From the NCBI GenBank assembly GCA_023481105.1, contig JAMCWK010000104.1, positions 1 through 55,868 on the forward strand: a stretch of 55,868 bases of DNA. Direction: 5' to 3'. This document shows positions 1 to 8,988 of this stretch, in pieces (the stretch's first letter is position 1; the number at the start of each line of letters is the position of its first letter). Below the pieces are notes generated by a model. It saw only the letters and a list, made by a program, of their open reading frames with translations, did not search any database and had not been told where the DNA came from. The stretch is from Acidobacteriota bacterium. GTDB lineage: Bacteria > Acidobacteriota > Terriglobia > Acidiferrales > UBA7541. The position numbers and the translations under genes are program-made.

Positions 1-2
1 GC

Positions 3-331
<329 letters not shown>

Positions 332-335
<4 letters not shown>

Positions 336-2491
336 GGCAAACCATGCGCGACAAAAAACAAACACTTCTCGAACCGGAAATTCCGGCGCCGCGGCTTGCG
401 CTCGACCGCCGGGAGTTCATGAAGCTGATAGGTGGCGGCATCTTCATTTTCTTTTCGACAGGCGACTTGCAGCTTTTGAATGCCCAGGGCCAGCGGAGAG
501 AGTACCCCACCGATTTCAACGCCTATCTGCGGATTGATGAAAGCGGTCGAGTAACCGTTTTCTCCGGCAAGATCGAGATGGGACAGGGCGTGATGACTTC
601 GCTTGCCCAGATGGCCGCGGAGGAGCTCGGCGTTTCGCTGGAGTCCATCGAAATGGTCATGGGCGACACGCAACTCTGCCCCTGGGACATGGGAACCTTC
701 GGGTCCATGTCCACGCGCTTTTTTGGCCCGGTGTTGCGCGGAGCGGCAGCAGAAGCGAAAGCGGTTTTGCTGGAGCTGGCGTCTGAGCAACTCAAGGCGC
801 CGAAAGAAGCGCTGCACGTGGATAACGGCGTGGTCTTTCTTGCCTCCGATAAGGACACGCGTGTGACCTTCGGTCAACTCGCCAAAGGCAAGAAAATCGA
901 GCGTCGCCTCACTGGCAAGCCTCCCCTTCGATCCATTTCCCAGTTCACGTTGAGCGGCAAATCCGTCCGGCGGCTGGACGCGCTCGCCAAAGTGACCGGC
1001 GAGGCAAAATTCGCCGGAGACATGCGCATGCCGGGCATGCTCTACGCAAGAATCGTTCGCCCGCCGGCGCACGGCGCGACTTTGAAAAGCGTGGACACTT
1101 CCGCCGCGGAGAAAATTCCGGGCGTTACCGTGATCAACCAGGACGGCCTGATTGCCGTGCTGCATGCGGATCTCGAGGAAGCGGCCAGAGCCCTCGTCGC
1201 CGTCAAAGCAGATTTCGAAATATCAGTGTCCACTGTGGACACGGACACCATCTTCGACCATCTGCTCCAGGTGGCGCCGCCTCCGCAGGAGCGAGAGCGT
1301 AAAGGCGAATTGGCGGAAGGAGAAAAAGCGAGTGCCGCTCTTTTTGAGCATCGCTACGAAAACGGCTATGGCGCGCATGCCCCGATGGAAACACACACGG
1401 CGCTTGCCAGCGTCGAGGGAGGCAAGGCCACCGTGTGGACCTCGACGCAAACGCCGTTCCCGAACCAGCAACAAATCGCGCAGGCCCTCGGGTTCCCACT
1501 GGAGAATGTCCGCGTGATTACCCCGTATGTCGGCGGTGGATTCGGCGGAAAGAGCAGCGCCGGCCTTCAGGCCGTGGAAGCGGCCAGGCTCTCGAAGTTT
1601 TCCGGCAAGCCCGTGCAGGTGACGTGGACTCGCGCGGAAGAATTTTTCTACGACACGTTCCGGCCGGCAGCGGTCGTGAAAATCAAGTCCGGAGTGGACA
1701 GTGCAGGCAGAATCAGTTTATGGGACTACCATGTCTATTTTGCGGGTGCGAGGAGTTCCGAACAATTCTACGATGTGCCGCACAATCTCATCCGCGCCTA
1801 CGGCCAATGGGGGCGGGACACGACCCGCGCGCACCCGTTTGCCACCGGTCCCTGGCGCGCTCCGGGCGCAAACATCAACGTGTTCGCGCGGGAGTCGCAG
1901 ATTGACATCATGGCGGCCAAAGCCAAGACCGACCCGCTGGAATTCCGCCTGAACAACACCTCCGACAAACGCATGCGCAGCGTGCTGGAAGCTGCCGCCG
2001 AAAAATTCGGCTGGAAGAAAGCCGCAATTCCGAGCGGCCGCGGCTTCGGCATTGCCTGCGGGATCGACGCCGGCACTTACATTGCGCTCATCGCCGAAGT
2101 CAAAGTGGACAAGACCGCGGGAAGCATCCAGGTCAAGCGCATTGTCTGCGCGCAGGACATGGGCCAGGTCATCAATCCCGACGGCGCGAAAATGCAGATG
2201 GAAGGTTGCATCACCATGGGATTGGGGTATGCGCTGTCGGAAATCGTTCGCTTCAAGGGCGGGGAAGTGATGGACCGCAATTTCAACACCTATGAGTTGC
2301 CGCGTTTTTCCTGGCTGCCGGAGATTGAATGTGTGCTGGTGAAAAACGATGAATTGACGCCGCAGGGAGGCGGCGAGCCAGCCATCATCGGCGTTGGGGC
2401 GGCCATCGCCAACGCAATTTTCGACGCGACCGGTGCCCGGCTGTTCCAAATGCCCATGACGCCGGAACAAGTCAAGAAGGCGCTAATGTAA
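332..2491 (+). CDS. molybdopterin-binding large subunit of an IorB-type oxidoreductase, Tat-exported
   Basis: 719 residues, xanthine-dehydrogenase-family catalytic subunit of the isoquinoline 1-oxidoreductase beta type. The N terminus has a twin-arginine signal (DRREFMKLIGGG, R26-R27, then a hydrophobic stretch), so the heterodimer is probably exported folded, with the small subunit hitch-hiking. The molybdenum-cofactor loop GGGFGGKSS lies near residue 400 and the C-terminal GEPAIIGVGAAIANAIF stretch near 685 is the usual active-site and cofactor segment. It would hydroxylate an aldehyde or N-heterocycle in the periplasm. The cytochrome c subunit that often completes such enzymes is not downstream; the next gene is on the other strand. 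An alternative start is the Met five residues in. Confidence 0.92.
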
Positions 2492-2533
2492 GAATAGGTA
2501 GCTGAATTCAAAGCCGAATTCGGCAGGCCAGAG

Positions 2534-3199
2534 CTACTCGAGAATCCAGTCGCTGGGCTTTTCAATAAACTGGAATCCGTACCGCTGGCGTGGCGTGTCA
2601 CGCCATTCCGTTCGCACCACGCGCGCGCGCCCTGCATAGCGCTCGCTTTTGGCACACAGGTACACTTCCACTTGCGTGCCAATTTCCAGGGGTGCCGCGC
2701 AGTTCGCCAGAAATCCCCTGGCGCTGGCATTTTCTGTCGCAGTCAAAATAACAAACGTCTTGCCACTTACGTCCGCGCCCTTCAGTTTGAGCGCAATCGA
2801 AATGCGGATCCGGGACTCTTTCCGCCGCTCTAACGGCTTGGCCTTCAACTGCTCCGCCAGCAGCGACCGCAGCCGGGTGATGTCCACCGGCTTTTCAATG
2901 TACTCGGTTGCTCCCAAATTCAAACAGAAGTCCTTGTACTCTGCCGCCGGCTTTCCGGTAATCACAAAGATGGGCACGCGTTGTGTCGCGCTCAACGAGC
3001 AAAACGTCTGGCACAGCTCAAACCCCGAAAACTCCGCCAGCGCCAGGTCCAGCAGGATGGCATCGGGCTTTTGTTCCAGCGCCAGGGCCAGCGCTTCCAC
3101 CGGATCGCCCGTGTCGATGATGTCGTAGCTGCCTTGCAGGGCTTCCCGCAACAGGCTCCGCATCGCCTCTTCGTCGTCAATGATGAGCAGTCGGGGCAT
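2534..3199 (-). CDS. response regulator with receiver and PilZ domains
   Basis: 221 residues. Residues 1-118 form a receiver domain: acidic pair D8-D9, phosphoacceptor D51 (ILLDLAL), T81 and K103 in the conserved positions. Residues 120-215 form a PilZ-like domain: the ERRKESR arginine cluster (125-130) and the NASARG motif (157-162) correspond to the two c-di-GMP-binding signatures of that family. There is no DNA-binding or catalytic output domain, so a phosphorelay would most likely be coupled to c-di-GMP-dependent protein contacts. No histidine kinase is nearby. A Shine-Dalgarno (GAGAGG) sits eight bases before the ATG. It is divergent from the antiporter gene. Confidence 0.9.
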   Translation of the reverse strand: MPRLLIIDDEEAMRSLLREALQGSYDIIDTGDPVEALALALEQKPDAILLDLALAEFSGFELCQTFCSLSATQRVPIFVITGKPAAEYKDFCLNLGATEYIEKPVDITRLRSLLAEQLKAKPLERRKESRIRISIALKLKGADVSGKTFVILTATENASARGFLANCAAPLEIGTQVEVYLCAKSERYAGRARVVRTEWRDTPRQRYGFQFIEKPSDWILE

Positions 3200-3394
3200 G
3201 ATTCGCCTCTCTTCTTCGTTGAGCTACTCAGAAATGTACCACGCTTCCTATATAGAATCCTATTACCTCTCTCCCGTTGGTCATCCAAGCGAAAACGCTA
3301 GGAGAGGTTTGCCTTTCCTCATAAAATATCCGTTCAAGCTTTCAGTGCCCTGCAGCTCATCTTGCAGCGGCGAAAGCGAAAAGGGACACCAGCA

Positions 3395-4843
3395 ATGCAC
3401 GCAACCTTTGGGGCGCTGAACACCTGCTTCTCAGCAATTCTTGGCCTCTCGCTTTTGCGCCCGTTTCAGGAAAATAGTGTGCCCGATCATGGTGACCCCG
3501 TCGCCCCCGTCCTGATTGCTCTGGTGCTGATTGGCTTGGGCGCCGTAATTGGCGGCCGCATCATGCGCAAGTTTGGCCAGCCTGCCGTGCTGGGGGAATT
3601 GCTGATCGGCATGGTCGCGGCCAATGTGGCCTACCAGTTCCATGAGCCGGTGATTTCTGTGCTTCGCGAAGGCGAGACGATTGGCAAGGTTTTGTACTTT
3701 GCAATCTCCAACAACATGAGCGTGACTCAAGCCGTCCAGCAACTACTGCCTGACAACGAGCACACCCGTCTGTTGGTCCAGATTCTGACTGGGCCCGAAG
3801 GCTCTACGGCGCTTGCCATTCACCAATTTGTGGATCTGCTTTCCCGTCTGGCGGTCATCATTCTGCTGTTCCTCGTAGGCCTGGAAACCAGCGTGGGCGA
3901 AATGAAGAAGGTGGGCTGGACCGCGTTTTGGGTAGCGACGGTCGGCGTCATTGCTCCTTTCCTTTTGGGCCTGGGTGCAATTGAAGTCCTGATACCCGAC
4001 GCGCCGCTGGCGAAGGGCATTTTTATCGGCGCCATCTTTACGGCCACCAGTGTCGGCATCACCGCGCGCGTCTTCCGTGACTTAAAGCAAACTCATCGTA
4101 CGGAAGCAAAGATCATCCTGGGCGCCGCTGTCATTGATGATGTGATGGGCCTGATCATTCTCGCCGTGGTCAGCGGCTTGGTCATAACCGGGACTATTAC
4201 GTTGCTGAGCGTCTCACTGGTCACCTTGAAGGCCACTGCATTTCTGTTTGCGGCGATCGGGCTTGGCGTCTGGATCGCTCCTCGCCTTGTCAAGAGGGTC
4301 GCCCGCCTGGACATCGAACATAGCAAGCTCTTCTTTGGCGTGGGCGTGGCTTTCCTGTTCTCTTGGCTGGCCAATCTTGTCGGGCTGGCGCCTATCGTGG
4401 GTGCATTTGCTGCCGGCCTGGTTCTCGAAGAGTTCTTCTTGCAGGAGTTAAAGGGCCATTCCCTGCGTGACCTCCTCGCTCCTTTGGAATCGCTGGTGGT
4501 CCCCGTTTTCTTCATGCTCATGGGAATGCAGGTGAAACTCGAAACCCTCGGCGACCTCAAAGTCGTTTTCCTGGCGGCCATTTTGACCTTGGCGGCCATT
4601 CTTGGAAAAGTTGTATCGGGTCTCGCCTGTGGTCGCGGTGTGGACCGACTTTCCGTGGGTGTCGGCATGATGCCTCGCGGCGAAGTTGGCTTGATATTTG
4701 CCAGCATCGGGAAGGGACTCGGAGTCGTCAGCGATGAAGTTTTTTCCGCCGTGGTGATCATGGTCATGGTCACCACAATGCTGGCGCCGCCCTTGTTGAA
4801 GATTACTCTGGCCCGCAGCGCTGCCCGCGCTTCCGCGGACTGA
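3395..4843 (+). CDS. CPA2-family cation:proton antiporter (KefB/NapA type membrane domain)
   Basis: 482 residues, almost entirely hydrophobic with about 12-13 membrane segments, in the Na+/H+ exchanger fold family. Typical sequences are FGQPAVLGELLIGM near the start and MPRGEVGLIFASIGKG near the end. It would exchange Na+ or K+ for protons across the inner membrane. There is no C-terminal TrkA-N regulatory domain, which separates it from full KefB/KefC. I chose the ATG at 3395 because AAAAGGGA lies eight bases upstream; the frame can be extended to a TTG at 3362 with no ribosome-binding site. Confidence 0.9.
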   Translation: MHATFGALNTCFSAILGLSLLRPFQENSVPDHGDPVAPVLIALVLIGLGAVIGGRIMRKFGQPAVLGELLIGMVAANVAYQFHEPVISVLREGETIGKVLYFAISNNMSVTQAVQQLLPDNEHTRLLVQILTGPEGSTALAIHQFVDLLSRLAVIILLFLVGLETSVGEMKKVGWTAFWVATVGVIAPFLLGLGAIEVLIPDAPLAKGIFIGAIFTATSVGITARVFRDLKQTHRTEAKIILGAAVIDDVMGLIILAVVSGLVITGTITLLSVSLVTLKATAFLFAAIGLGVWIAPRLVKRVARLDIEHSKLFFGVGVAFLFSWLANLVGLAPIVGAFAAGLVLEEFFLQELKGHSLRDLLAPLESLVVPVFFMLMGMQVKLETLGDLKVVFLAAILTLAAILGKVVSGLACGRGVDRLSVGVGMMPRGEVGLIFASIGKGLGVVSDEVFSAVVIMVMVTTMLAPPLLKITLARSAARASAD

Positions 4844-4852
4844 AAAGACCGT

Positions 4853-6247
4853 CTAAAGTCCCGTGTACGTTTGCCTCCGCAGGAACTGCCCTGCGCCGGC
4901 CCGCCCCACGAATTTGTCGTTTTCGATCACCACGCGCCCCCGCGACATCACCACCTTCGGCGCGCCTTTCGTGCGGATGCCCTCAAACATCGAATAATCC
5001 ACGCGCATGTGGTGCGTCTTCGCGCTGATGGTCTGCTCGAAGTTCGGATCGAACACAATCACGTCCGCGTCCGACCCCACGGCCACCGTGCCCTTGCGCG
5101 GGTACAGCCCGAACAACTTCGCCGGCCCCGTGGAGACGAGCTGCACGAAGCGGTTCGGCGAGAATCTTCCGCCGTGCACCCCGCCTGTATAGACCAGGCT
5201 CAGCCTGTGCTCGATCCCCGGCCCGCCGTTCGGAATTTTTGTGAAGTCGTCCTTGCCCATCTCCTTTTGCTCTTTGTAGCAGAACGGGCAGTGGTCCGTG
5301 GACACCATTTGCAGCGTGTCCTTCGCCAACCCTTGCCAGAGTTTTTCCTGGTGCCACTTTTCGCGCAGCGGCGGCGTGAACACGTACTTCGCGCCCTCGA
5401 ATCCCGGCGCGTCCATATTTTCTAGCGAAAGGAACAGATATTGCGGGCACGTCTCCGCGTACGCCGCCACGCCGCGGTCCCGAGCCTCGCGCACCTTTTC
5501 CAGCGCGTCGTTGCACGACAAATGCACGATGTACACCGGCGCGCCGGCCATCTCCGCCAGGGCAATTGCCCGCGAAGTCGCTTCCGCCTCCGCCGTCGTC
5601 GGACGCGTCAGCGCGTGATACTTTGGCGACTTCTTTCCTTCCGCAAGTGCCCGCTGCACGATGACGTCAATGGCGCCGCCGTTTTCCGCGTGCATGCAAA
5701 TCAGCCCGTTGTGCTTCGCCGCCTGCGACATCGCCTTGAAAATCGTCGCGTCGTCCAGCATGAACACGCCCGGATAGGCCATGAACAGCTTGAAGCTGGA
5801 GACGCCTTCGCGCACCAGCGCGCCCATCTCCTCCAGTTGCGCATTCTTCAAGTCGGTGATGATGCAGTGGAATGCGTAGTCCGTCGCCGCTTTGCCGTCG
5901 GCCTTCTTCATCCACGCGTCGAACGCCGTGCGCAGCGTCTGGCCCTTATACTGAATGGCAAAATCTATCAGCGTGGTCGTCCCGCCAAACGCCGCCGCAA
6001 TTGTCCCCGTCTGAAAATCATCCGCGCTGGTCGTTCCGCCGAAGGGCATGTCCAGGTGCGTGTGCACGTCAATTCCGCCGGGCATCACGTAGCAGCCCTT
6101 CGCATCAATGATTTTCGTCGCGCCTTCCGTGGGCAGTTGCGCCGCAATCGCGGAAATCTTGTCGCCCACAATGCCCACGTCCGCCGCGCACGTATCCGTC
6201 GCCGTCACCACCGTCCCGTTTTTGATCACCGTATCAAATCGCATCAT
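4853..6247 (-). CDS. hydA: dihydropyrimidinase / D-hydantoinase
   Basis: 464 residues, the normal length for this cyclic amidohydrolase. The metal ligands are all visible: H62 and H64 in DVHTHLDMPFGG, the carboxylated lysine K153 (SSFKLFMAYPG), H186 (CMHAENGG), H242 (IVHLSC) and D318 (STDHCPF). It opens the ring of 5,6-dihydrouracil, dihydrothymine or 5-substituted hydantoins to the N-carbamoyl amino acid. It is the last gene of a six-gene minus-strand operon that also encodes beta-ureidopropionase, which uses that product, so dihydropyrimidinase is the likelier physiological role. Confidence 0.95.
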   Translation of the reverse strand: MMRFDTVIKNGTVVTATDTCAADVGIVGDKISAIAAQLPTEGATKIIDAKGCYVMPGGIDVHTHLDMPFGGTTSADDFQTGTIAAAFGGTTTLIDFAIQYKGQTLRTAFDAWMKKADGKAATDYAFHCIITDLKNAQLEEMGALVREGVSSFKLFMAYPGVFMLDDATIFKAMSQAAKHNGLICMHAENGGAIDVIVQRALAEGKKSPKYHALTRPTTAEAEATSRAIALAEMAGAPVYIVHLSCNDALEKVREARDRGVAAYAETCPQYLFLSLENMDAPGFEGAKYVFTPPLREKWHQEKLWQGLAKDTLQMVSTDHCPFCYKEQKEMGKDDFTKIPNGGPGIEHRLSLVYTGGVHGGRFSPNRFVQLVSTGPAKLFGLYPRKGTVAVGSDADVIVFDPNFEQTISAKTHHMRVDYSMFEGIRTKGAPKVVMSRGRVVIENDKFVGRAGAGQFLRRQTYTGL

Positions 6248-6270
6248 GCTTCTCCCCGGGCGCGTATGCA

Positions 6271-6292
6271 GGGGCGCTGTGTGCTGCGCCCC
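6271..6292. repeat. GGGGCGC/GCGCCCC intergenic palindrome, copy 1
   Basis: Seven-base perfect inverted arms (6271-6277 and 6286-6292) around an eight-base centre, just upstream of the hydantoinase gene inside the operon. A near-identical 22-base element occurs at 54135-54156 (two differences, both in the centre). Likely a dispersed genomic palindrome; it could form a hairpin in the polycistronic mRNA. Confidence 0.7.
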
Positions 6293-6307
6293 GGTTCGTT
6301 TTCGTTG

Positions 6308-7321
6308 TTATCCTGAGACGTTTGCTGCGCTCTTGTATTTCGGCAAAATCTCCCGATGATAGGTTTCCAGCGTTTTCTCCTCTTCGCCGCACATCAAATA
6401 AATATTGAACTGGGTGACGCCGACTTCGCGCAATCTCTCCAGCTTTTTCCGGTGCGCCTCCACCGGCCCCACCAGGCAGAAGCGGTCCACCGCGTCATCG
6501 CTCACAAAGTTGGCGTTATCGCTGCCCACTTCGCAGTGGTGCTGGTAATCGTATCCCCCGCGGTTGCGCACGTACGAGATCAGCGCCTCCGGTAGATCTT
6601 CCGGCTTGTACTTCGAAATCAAGTCCATCACGTGGTTCGACACCAGGGCAGGGAACCACCGCACGCGTTCGCGGCATTTCTCCAGGTCTGCGTCCACCCA
6701 CACCGGCGCAGCGGACATGATTTCAATCTTGCTGAAATCGCGCCCCGCTTCCTTTGCTCCCTCGCGCACGAATCCAACGCACCAAGCAATCAAGTCGGGG
6801 TCGGCGAATTGCAGGATCACGCCGTCTCCGACTCTTCCCGCGCAGCGCAGCGCTTTCGGCCCGTAGCCCGCCACCCACACCCGTGGCACGTGGGAGTTCG
6901 TCCACGTCAATCGCGCGTCTTTACCTTCATACGGAATCGTCTGTCCGGCATTCAACGCGCGGAAATCGCGGATGAATTCTTCCATGGTTTCGAGTGTCGT
7001 CGGCTTCTTCCCCAGCACGCGCCGCGAGCTGTCGCCGCGCCCGATGCCCAGCTCCATTCGCCCGCCGGAGATGAGGTTCATCGTGGCAAACAGACTGGCG
7101 CACACCGTCACATCGCGCACCGCCGGGTTCGTCACGCACGGGCCGATGCGCAGGCGCTTCGTGTTTGCGGCCATCAGCGTCATCAGCGGAAAGCATTCCT
7201 TCCACAGCACGTGCGAGTCGAACATCCAGCCGTACGCGAACCCGCACTCCTCCGCCTGCTTGGCCAGCGCCACCACGCGCTCCACGCTGATGTCCGGCTT
7301 CAGGGTTATGCCAAATTGCAT
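6308..7321 (-). CDS. luciferase-like (LLM class) flavin- or F420-dependent oxidoreductase
   Basis: 337 residues with a bacterial-luciferase-like TIM-barrel signature: KPDISVERVVALAKQAEE at the N terminus, LRIGPCVTNP near residue 80 and GRMELGIGRGD near 110. It resembles the putative F420-dependent group that I recall often sits beside dihydropyrimidinase genes. It lies directly between the hydantoinase and the NCS1 permease in one operon. Since no dihydropyrimidine dehydrogenase is visible, it may do a redox or ring-opening step on the same substrates, but that is inference and the cofactor cannot be fixed from sequence alone. Confidence 0.85.
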   Translation of the reverse strand: MQFGITLKPDISVERVVALAKQAEECGFAYGWMFDSHVLWKECFPLMTLMAANTKRLRIGPCVTNPAVRDVTVCASLFATMNLISGGRMELGIGRGDSSRRVLGKKPTTLETMEEFIRDFRALNAGQTIPYEGKDARLTWTNSHVPRVWVAGYGPKALRCAGRVGDGVILQFADPDLIAWCVGFVREGAKEAGRDFSKIEIMSAAPVWVDADLEKCRERVRWFPALVSNHVMDLISKYKPEDLPEALISYVRNRGGYDYQHHCEVGSDNANFVSDDAVDRFCLVGPVEAHRKKLERLREVGVTQFNIYLMCGEEEKTLETYHREILPKYKSAANVSG

Positions 7322-7365
7322 CTTGATGCTCCTCGTTCTTCCTTGAGCGATTTCAATTCCGAACC

Positions 7366-7462
7366 ATTGAGTGATTGACTGATTTAAGATCTCGCGGATT
7401 GAGTTACAACCACAATTCTGCGGTCTTCAATCACACAATCATAAATCACCCAATCACTCAAT
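7366..7462. repeat. inverted repeat built of GATT(G) units between operon genes
   Basis: The 20-base arms 7366-7385 and 7443-7462 are inverted copies with two mismatches and a 57-base spacer that itself carries further ATCA/GATT units. The element fills the 146-base gap between the permease and the luciferase-like gene, the largest gap in the operon. In the transcript it would fold into a long hairpin. Confidence 0.7.
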
Positions 7463-7467
7463 TCTTC

Positions 7468-8928
7468 CTACTGCGCTTGCTCAATTTCCGGCACCCGAAC
7501 TGTCATCAACAGATAGTATGCAGAAAAGCCGACGGCAAATCCCACAAACCACGCATAGCTGTAGAGCACACGCATTGGCTCGTAAATAAGCCCCAGAAAC
7601 GCCGCTCCGCATCCCGCCGCCAGCGCCGCCAATCCGTTCCAGTTAAAGCCCCGCGAAAACTCATACTCACCCTTGCGCTGGTAGAGGTCCACGACGGAAA
7701 GCTGTTTTTTCCGCAACAGGAAATAATCGCAAATCAAGATTCCCGCAATCGGCCCGAGAAATCCCGAATAGCCCACCAACCAGTTGTAGAGATAGGTTTC
7801 GTAATTTGCCAGCAGTTTCCACGGCATCATCGCCACGCCCAGGATTCCCGTGATGAGCCCGCCCGTGCGGAAGCTGATGCCGCGCGGCCAGGCGTTGGAA
7901 AACGCATTTGCCGGCGACACGACATTGGCCGCCACATTCGTCGTCAGCGTCGCCACGACGACACCCGCCAGCGCGATTGTAACGGCAACGGGCGAGCCCA
8001 TTTTTCCGGCCAGCGCGACCGGGTCCCAGATGGCCGCGCCGAAAATCGTCACCGTCATGGACGTCACCGCAATCCCGATGAACGAATAAAGTGTCATCGT
8101 CAGCGGCAAGCCCAGGCTCTGCCCGACGGCGTGCGCTCGCTGGCTTTTTGCGTAGCGCGTGAAGTCACAGATATTCAACGCCAGCGTGGACCAGAACCCC
8201 ACCATGCCCGTCAGCGACACGATGAAGAACGGCAAGAATTCGCGGAACGTCGCGAATTTCCCCGGCGCGGTGAACATCGGCCCAAACCCGCCCGCCTTTA
8301 CGTACGCCCAACCCAGCAGCGCCACGGAAATCACAATCAGAAACGGCGCGCCGTAATCTTCGAGCACGCGGATGGATTCCGTCCCGCGAATCACCACGTA
8401 CATGTTCATCGCCCAGAAAGCAAAGAAGCAGATCCAAATCCCGCCGGGGACGCCGCGCCACCCGCTCCAAAGCGAAAGCAAAATCGTGTGGATGGCCTGC
8501 CCGCCAATCCACGTTTGTATGCCGAACCATCCGCATGCCACCAGAGCCCGAGCCACCGACGGGATATTTGCGCCGAGCACGCCGAACGCCGACCGCGCGA
8601 ACACGGGAAACGGAATCCCGTACTGCGCGCCCGCGTGCGAGTTCAGTAGCATCGGCACGAGCACGATCAGATTGCCCAGAAGAATTGTGAAAATCGCCTG
8701 CTTCCAGCTCATCCCTCCGGCAATCAGACTCGACGCCAGCATGTAGCTCGGAATGCAGATGGCCATCCCAATCCACAACGCCGCAAACTCGTACGCGCCC
8801 CACCGCCGCTCTTCCGCTTTCGTCGGCGCGAGGTCTTCGTTGTACAACGCACTCCCGCGCATCGCCTCCAGCTCATTCGAGCTGGCTTCGGAAGGAACGG
8901 CTTTCCCATTTACGCCCGCAGCAGACAT
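7468..8928 (-). CDS. NCS1-family nucleobase/hydantoin:cation symporter
   Basis: 486 residues, about 12 membrane segments. Typical NCS1 elements are present: the cytosolic N-terminal tail followed by RRWGAYEFAALWIGMAI, ACGWFGIQTWIGG in the central part and AGILICDYFLLRKKQL near the C terminus. The family imports uracil, allantoin, hydantoins, cytosine or thiamine with Na+ or H+. Its place in the operon points to uracil, dihydropyrimidine or hydantoin uptake. I placed the start at the ATG at 8928, five bases after AGAGGG, rather than at a TTG seven codons upstream. Confidence 0.93.
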   Translation of the reverse strand: MSAAGVNGKAVPSEASSNELEAMRGSALYNEDLAPTKAEERRWGAYEFAALWIGMAICIPSYMLASSLIAGGMSWKQAIFTILLGNLIVLVPMLLNSHAGAQYGIPFPVFARSAFGVLGANIPSVARALVACGWFGIQTWIGGQAIHTILLSLWSGWRGVPGGIWICFFAFWAMNMYVVIRGTESIRVLEDYGAPFLIVISVALLGWAYVKAGGFGPMFTAPGKFATFREFLPFFIVSLTGMVGFWSTLALNICDFTRYAKSQRAHAVGQSLGLPLTMTLYSFIGIAVTSMTVTIFGAAIWDPVALAGKMGSPVAVTIALAGVVVATLTTNVAANVVSPANAFSNAWPRGISFRTGGLITGILGVAMMPWKLLANYETYLYNWLVGYSGFLGPIAGILICDYFLLRKKQLSVVDLYQRKGEYEFSRGFNWNGLAALAAGCGAAFLGLIYEPMRVLYSYAWFVGFAVGFSAYYLLMTVRVPEIEQAQ

Positions 8929-8947
8929 CAATCCCTCTTTTACTTCC

Positions 8948-8974
8948 AATCTGCGACAATCTGCGTAATCTGCG
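8948..8974. repeat. three tandem AATCTGCG units
   Basis: AATCTGCG is repeated at 8948-8955, 8958-8965 and 8967-8974 in the short gap between the aldehyde dehydrogenase and permease genes. The same unit recurs at 11947-11965 and, degenerate, near 40967-40998, always just outside coding sequence. Confidence 0.6.
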
Positions 8975-8988
8975 GATGAGAAATCTTG

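Noticed and set aside
2513..2524. GCCGAATTCGGC palindrome as terminator between convergent genes
   Set aside because: Perfect palindrome with no loop and no T-run; too short to claim a terminator.
8948..8974. CRISPR-like array
   Set aside because: Repeat units are eight bases with spacers of one or two bases; no cas genes.
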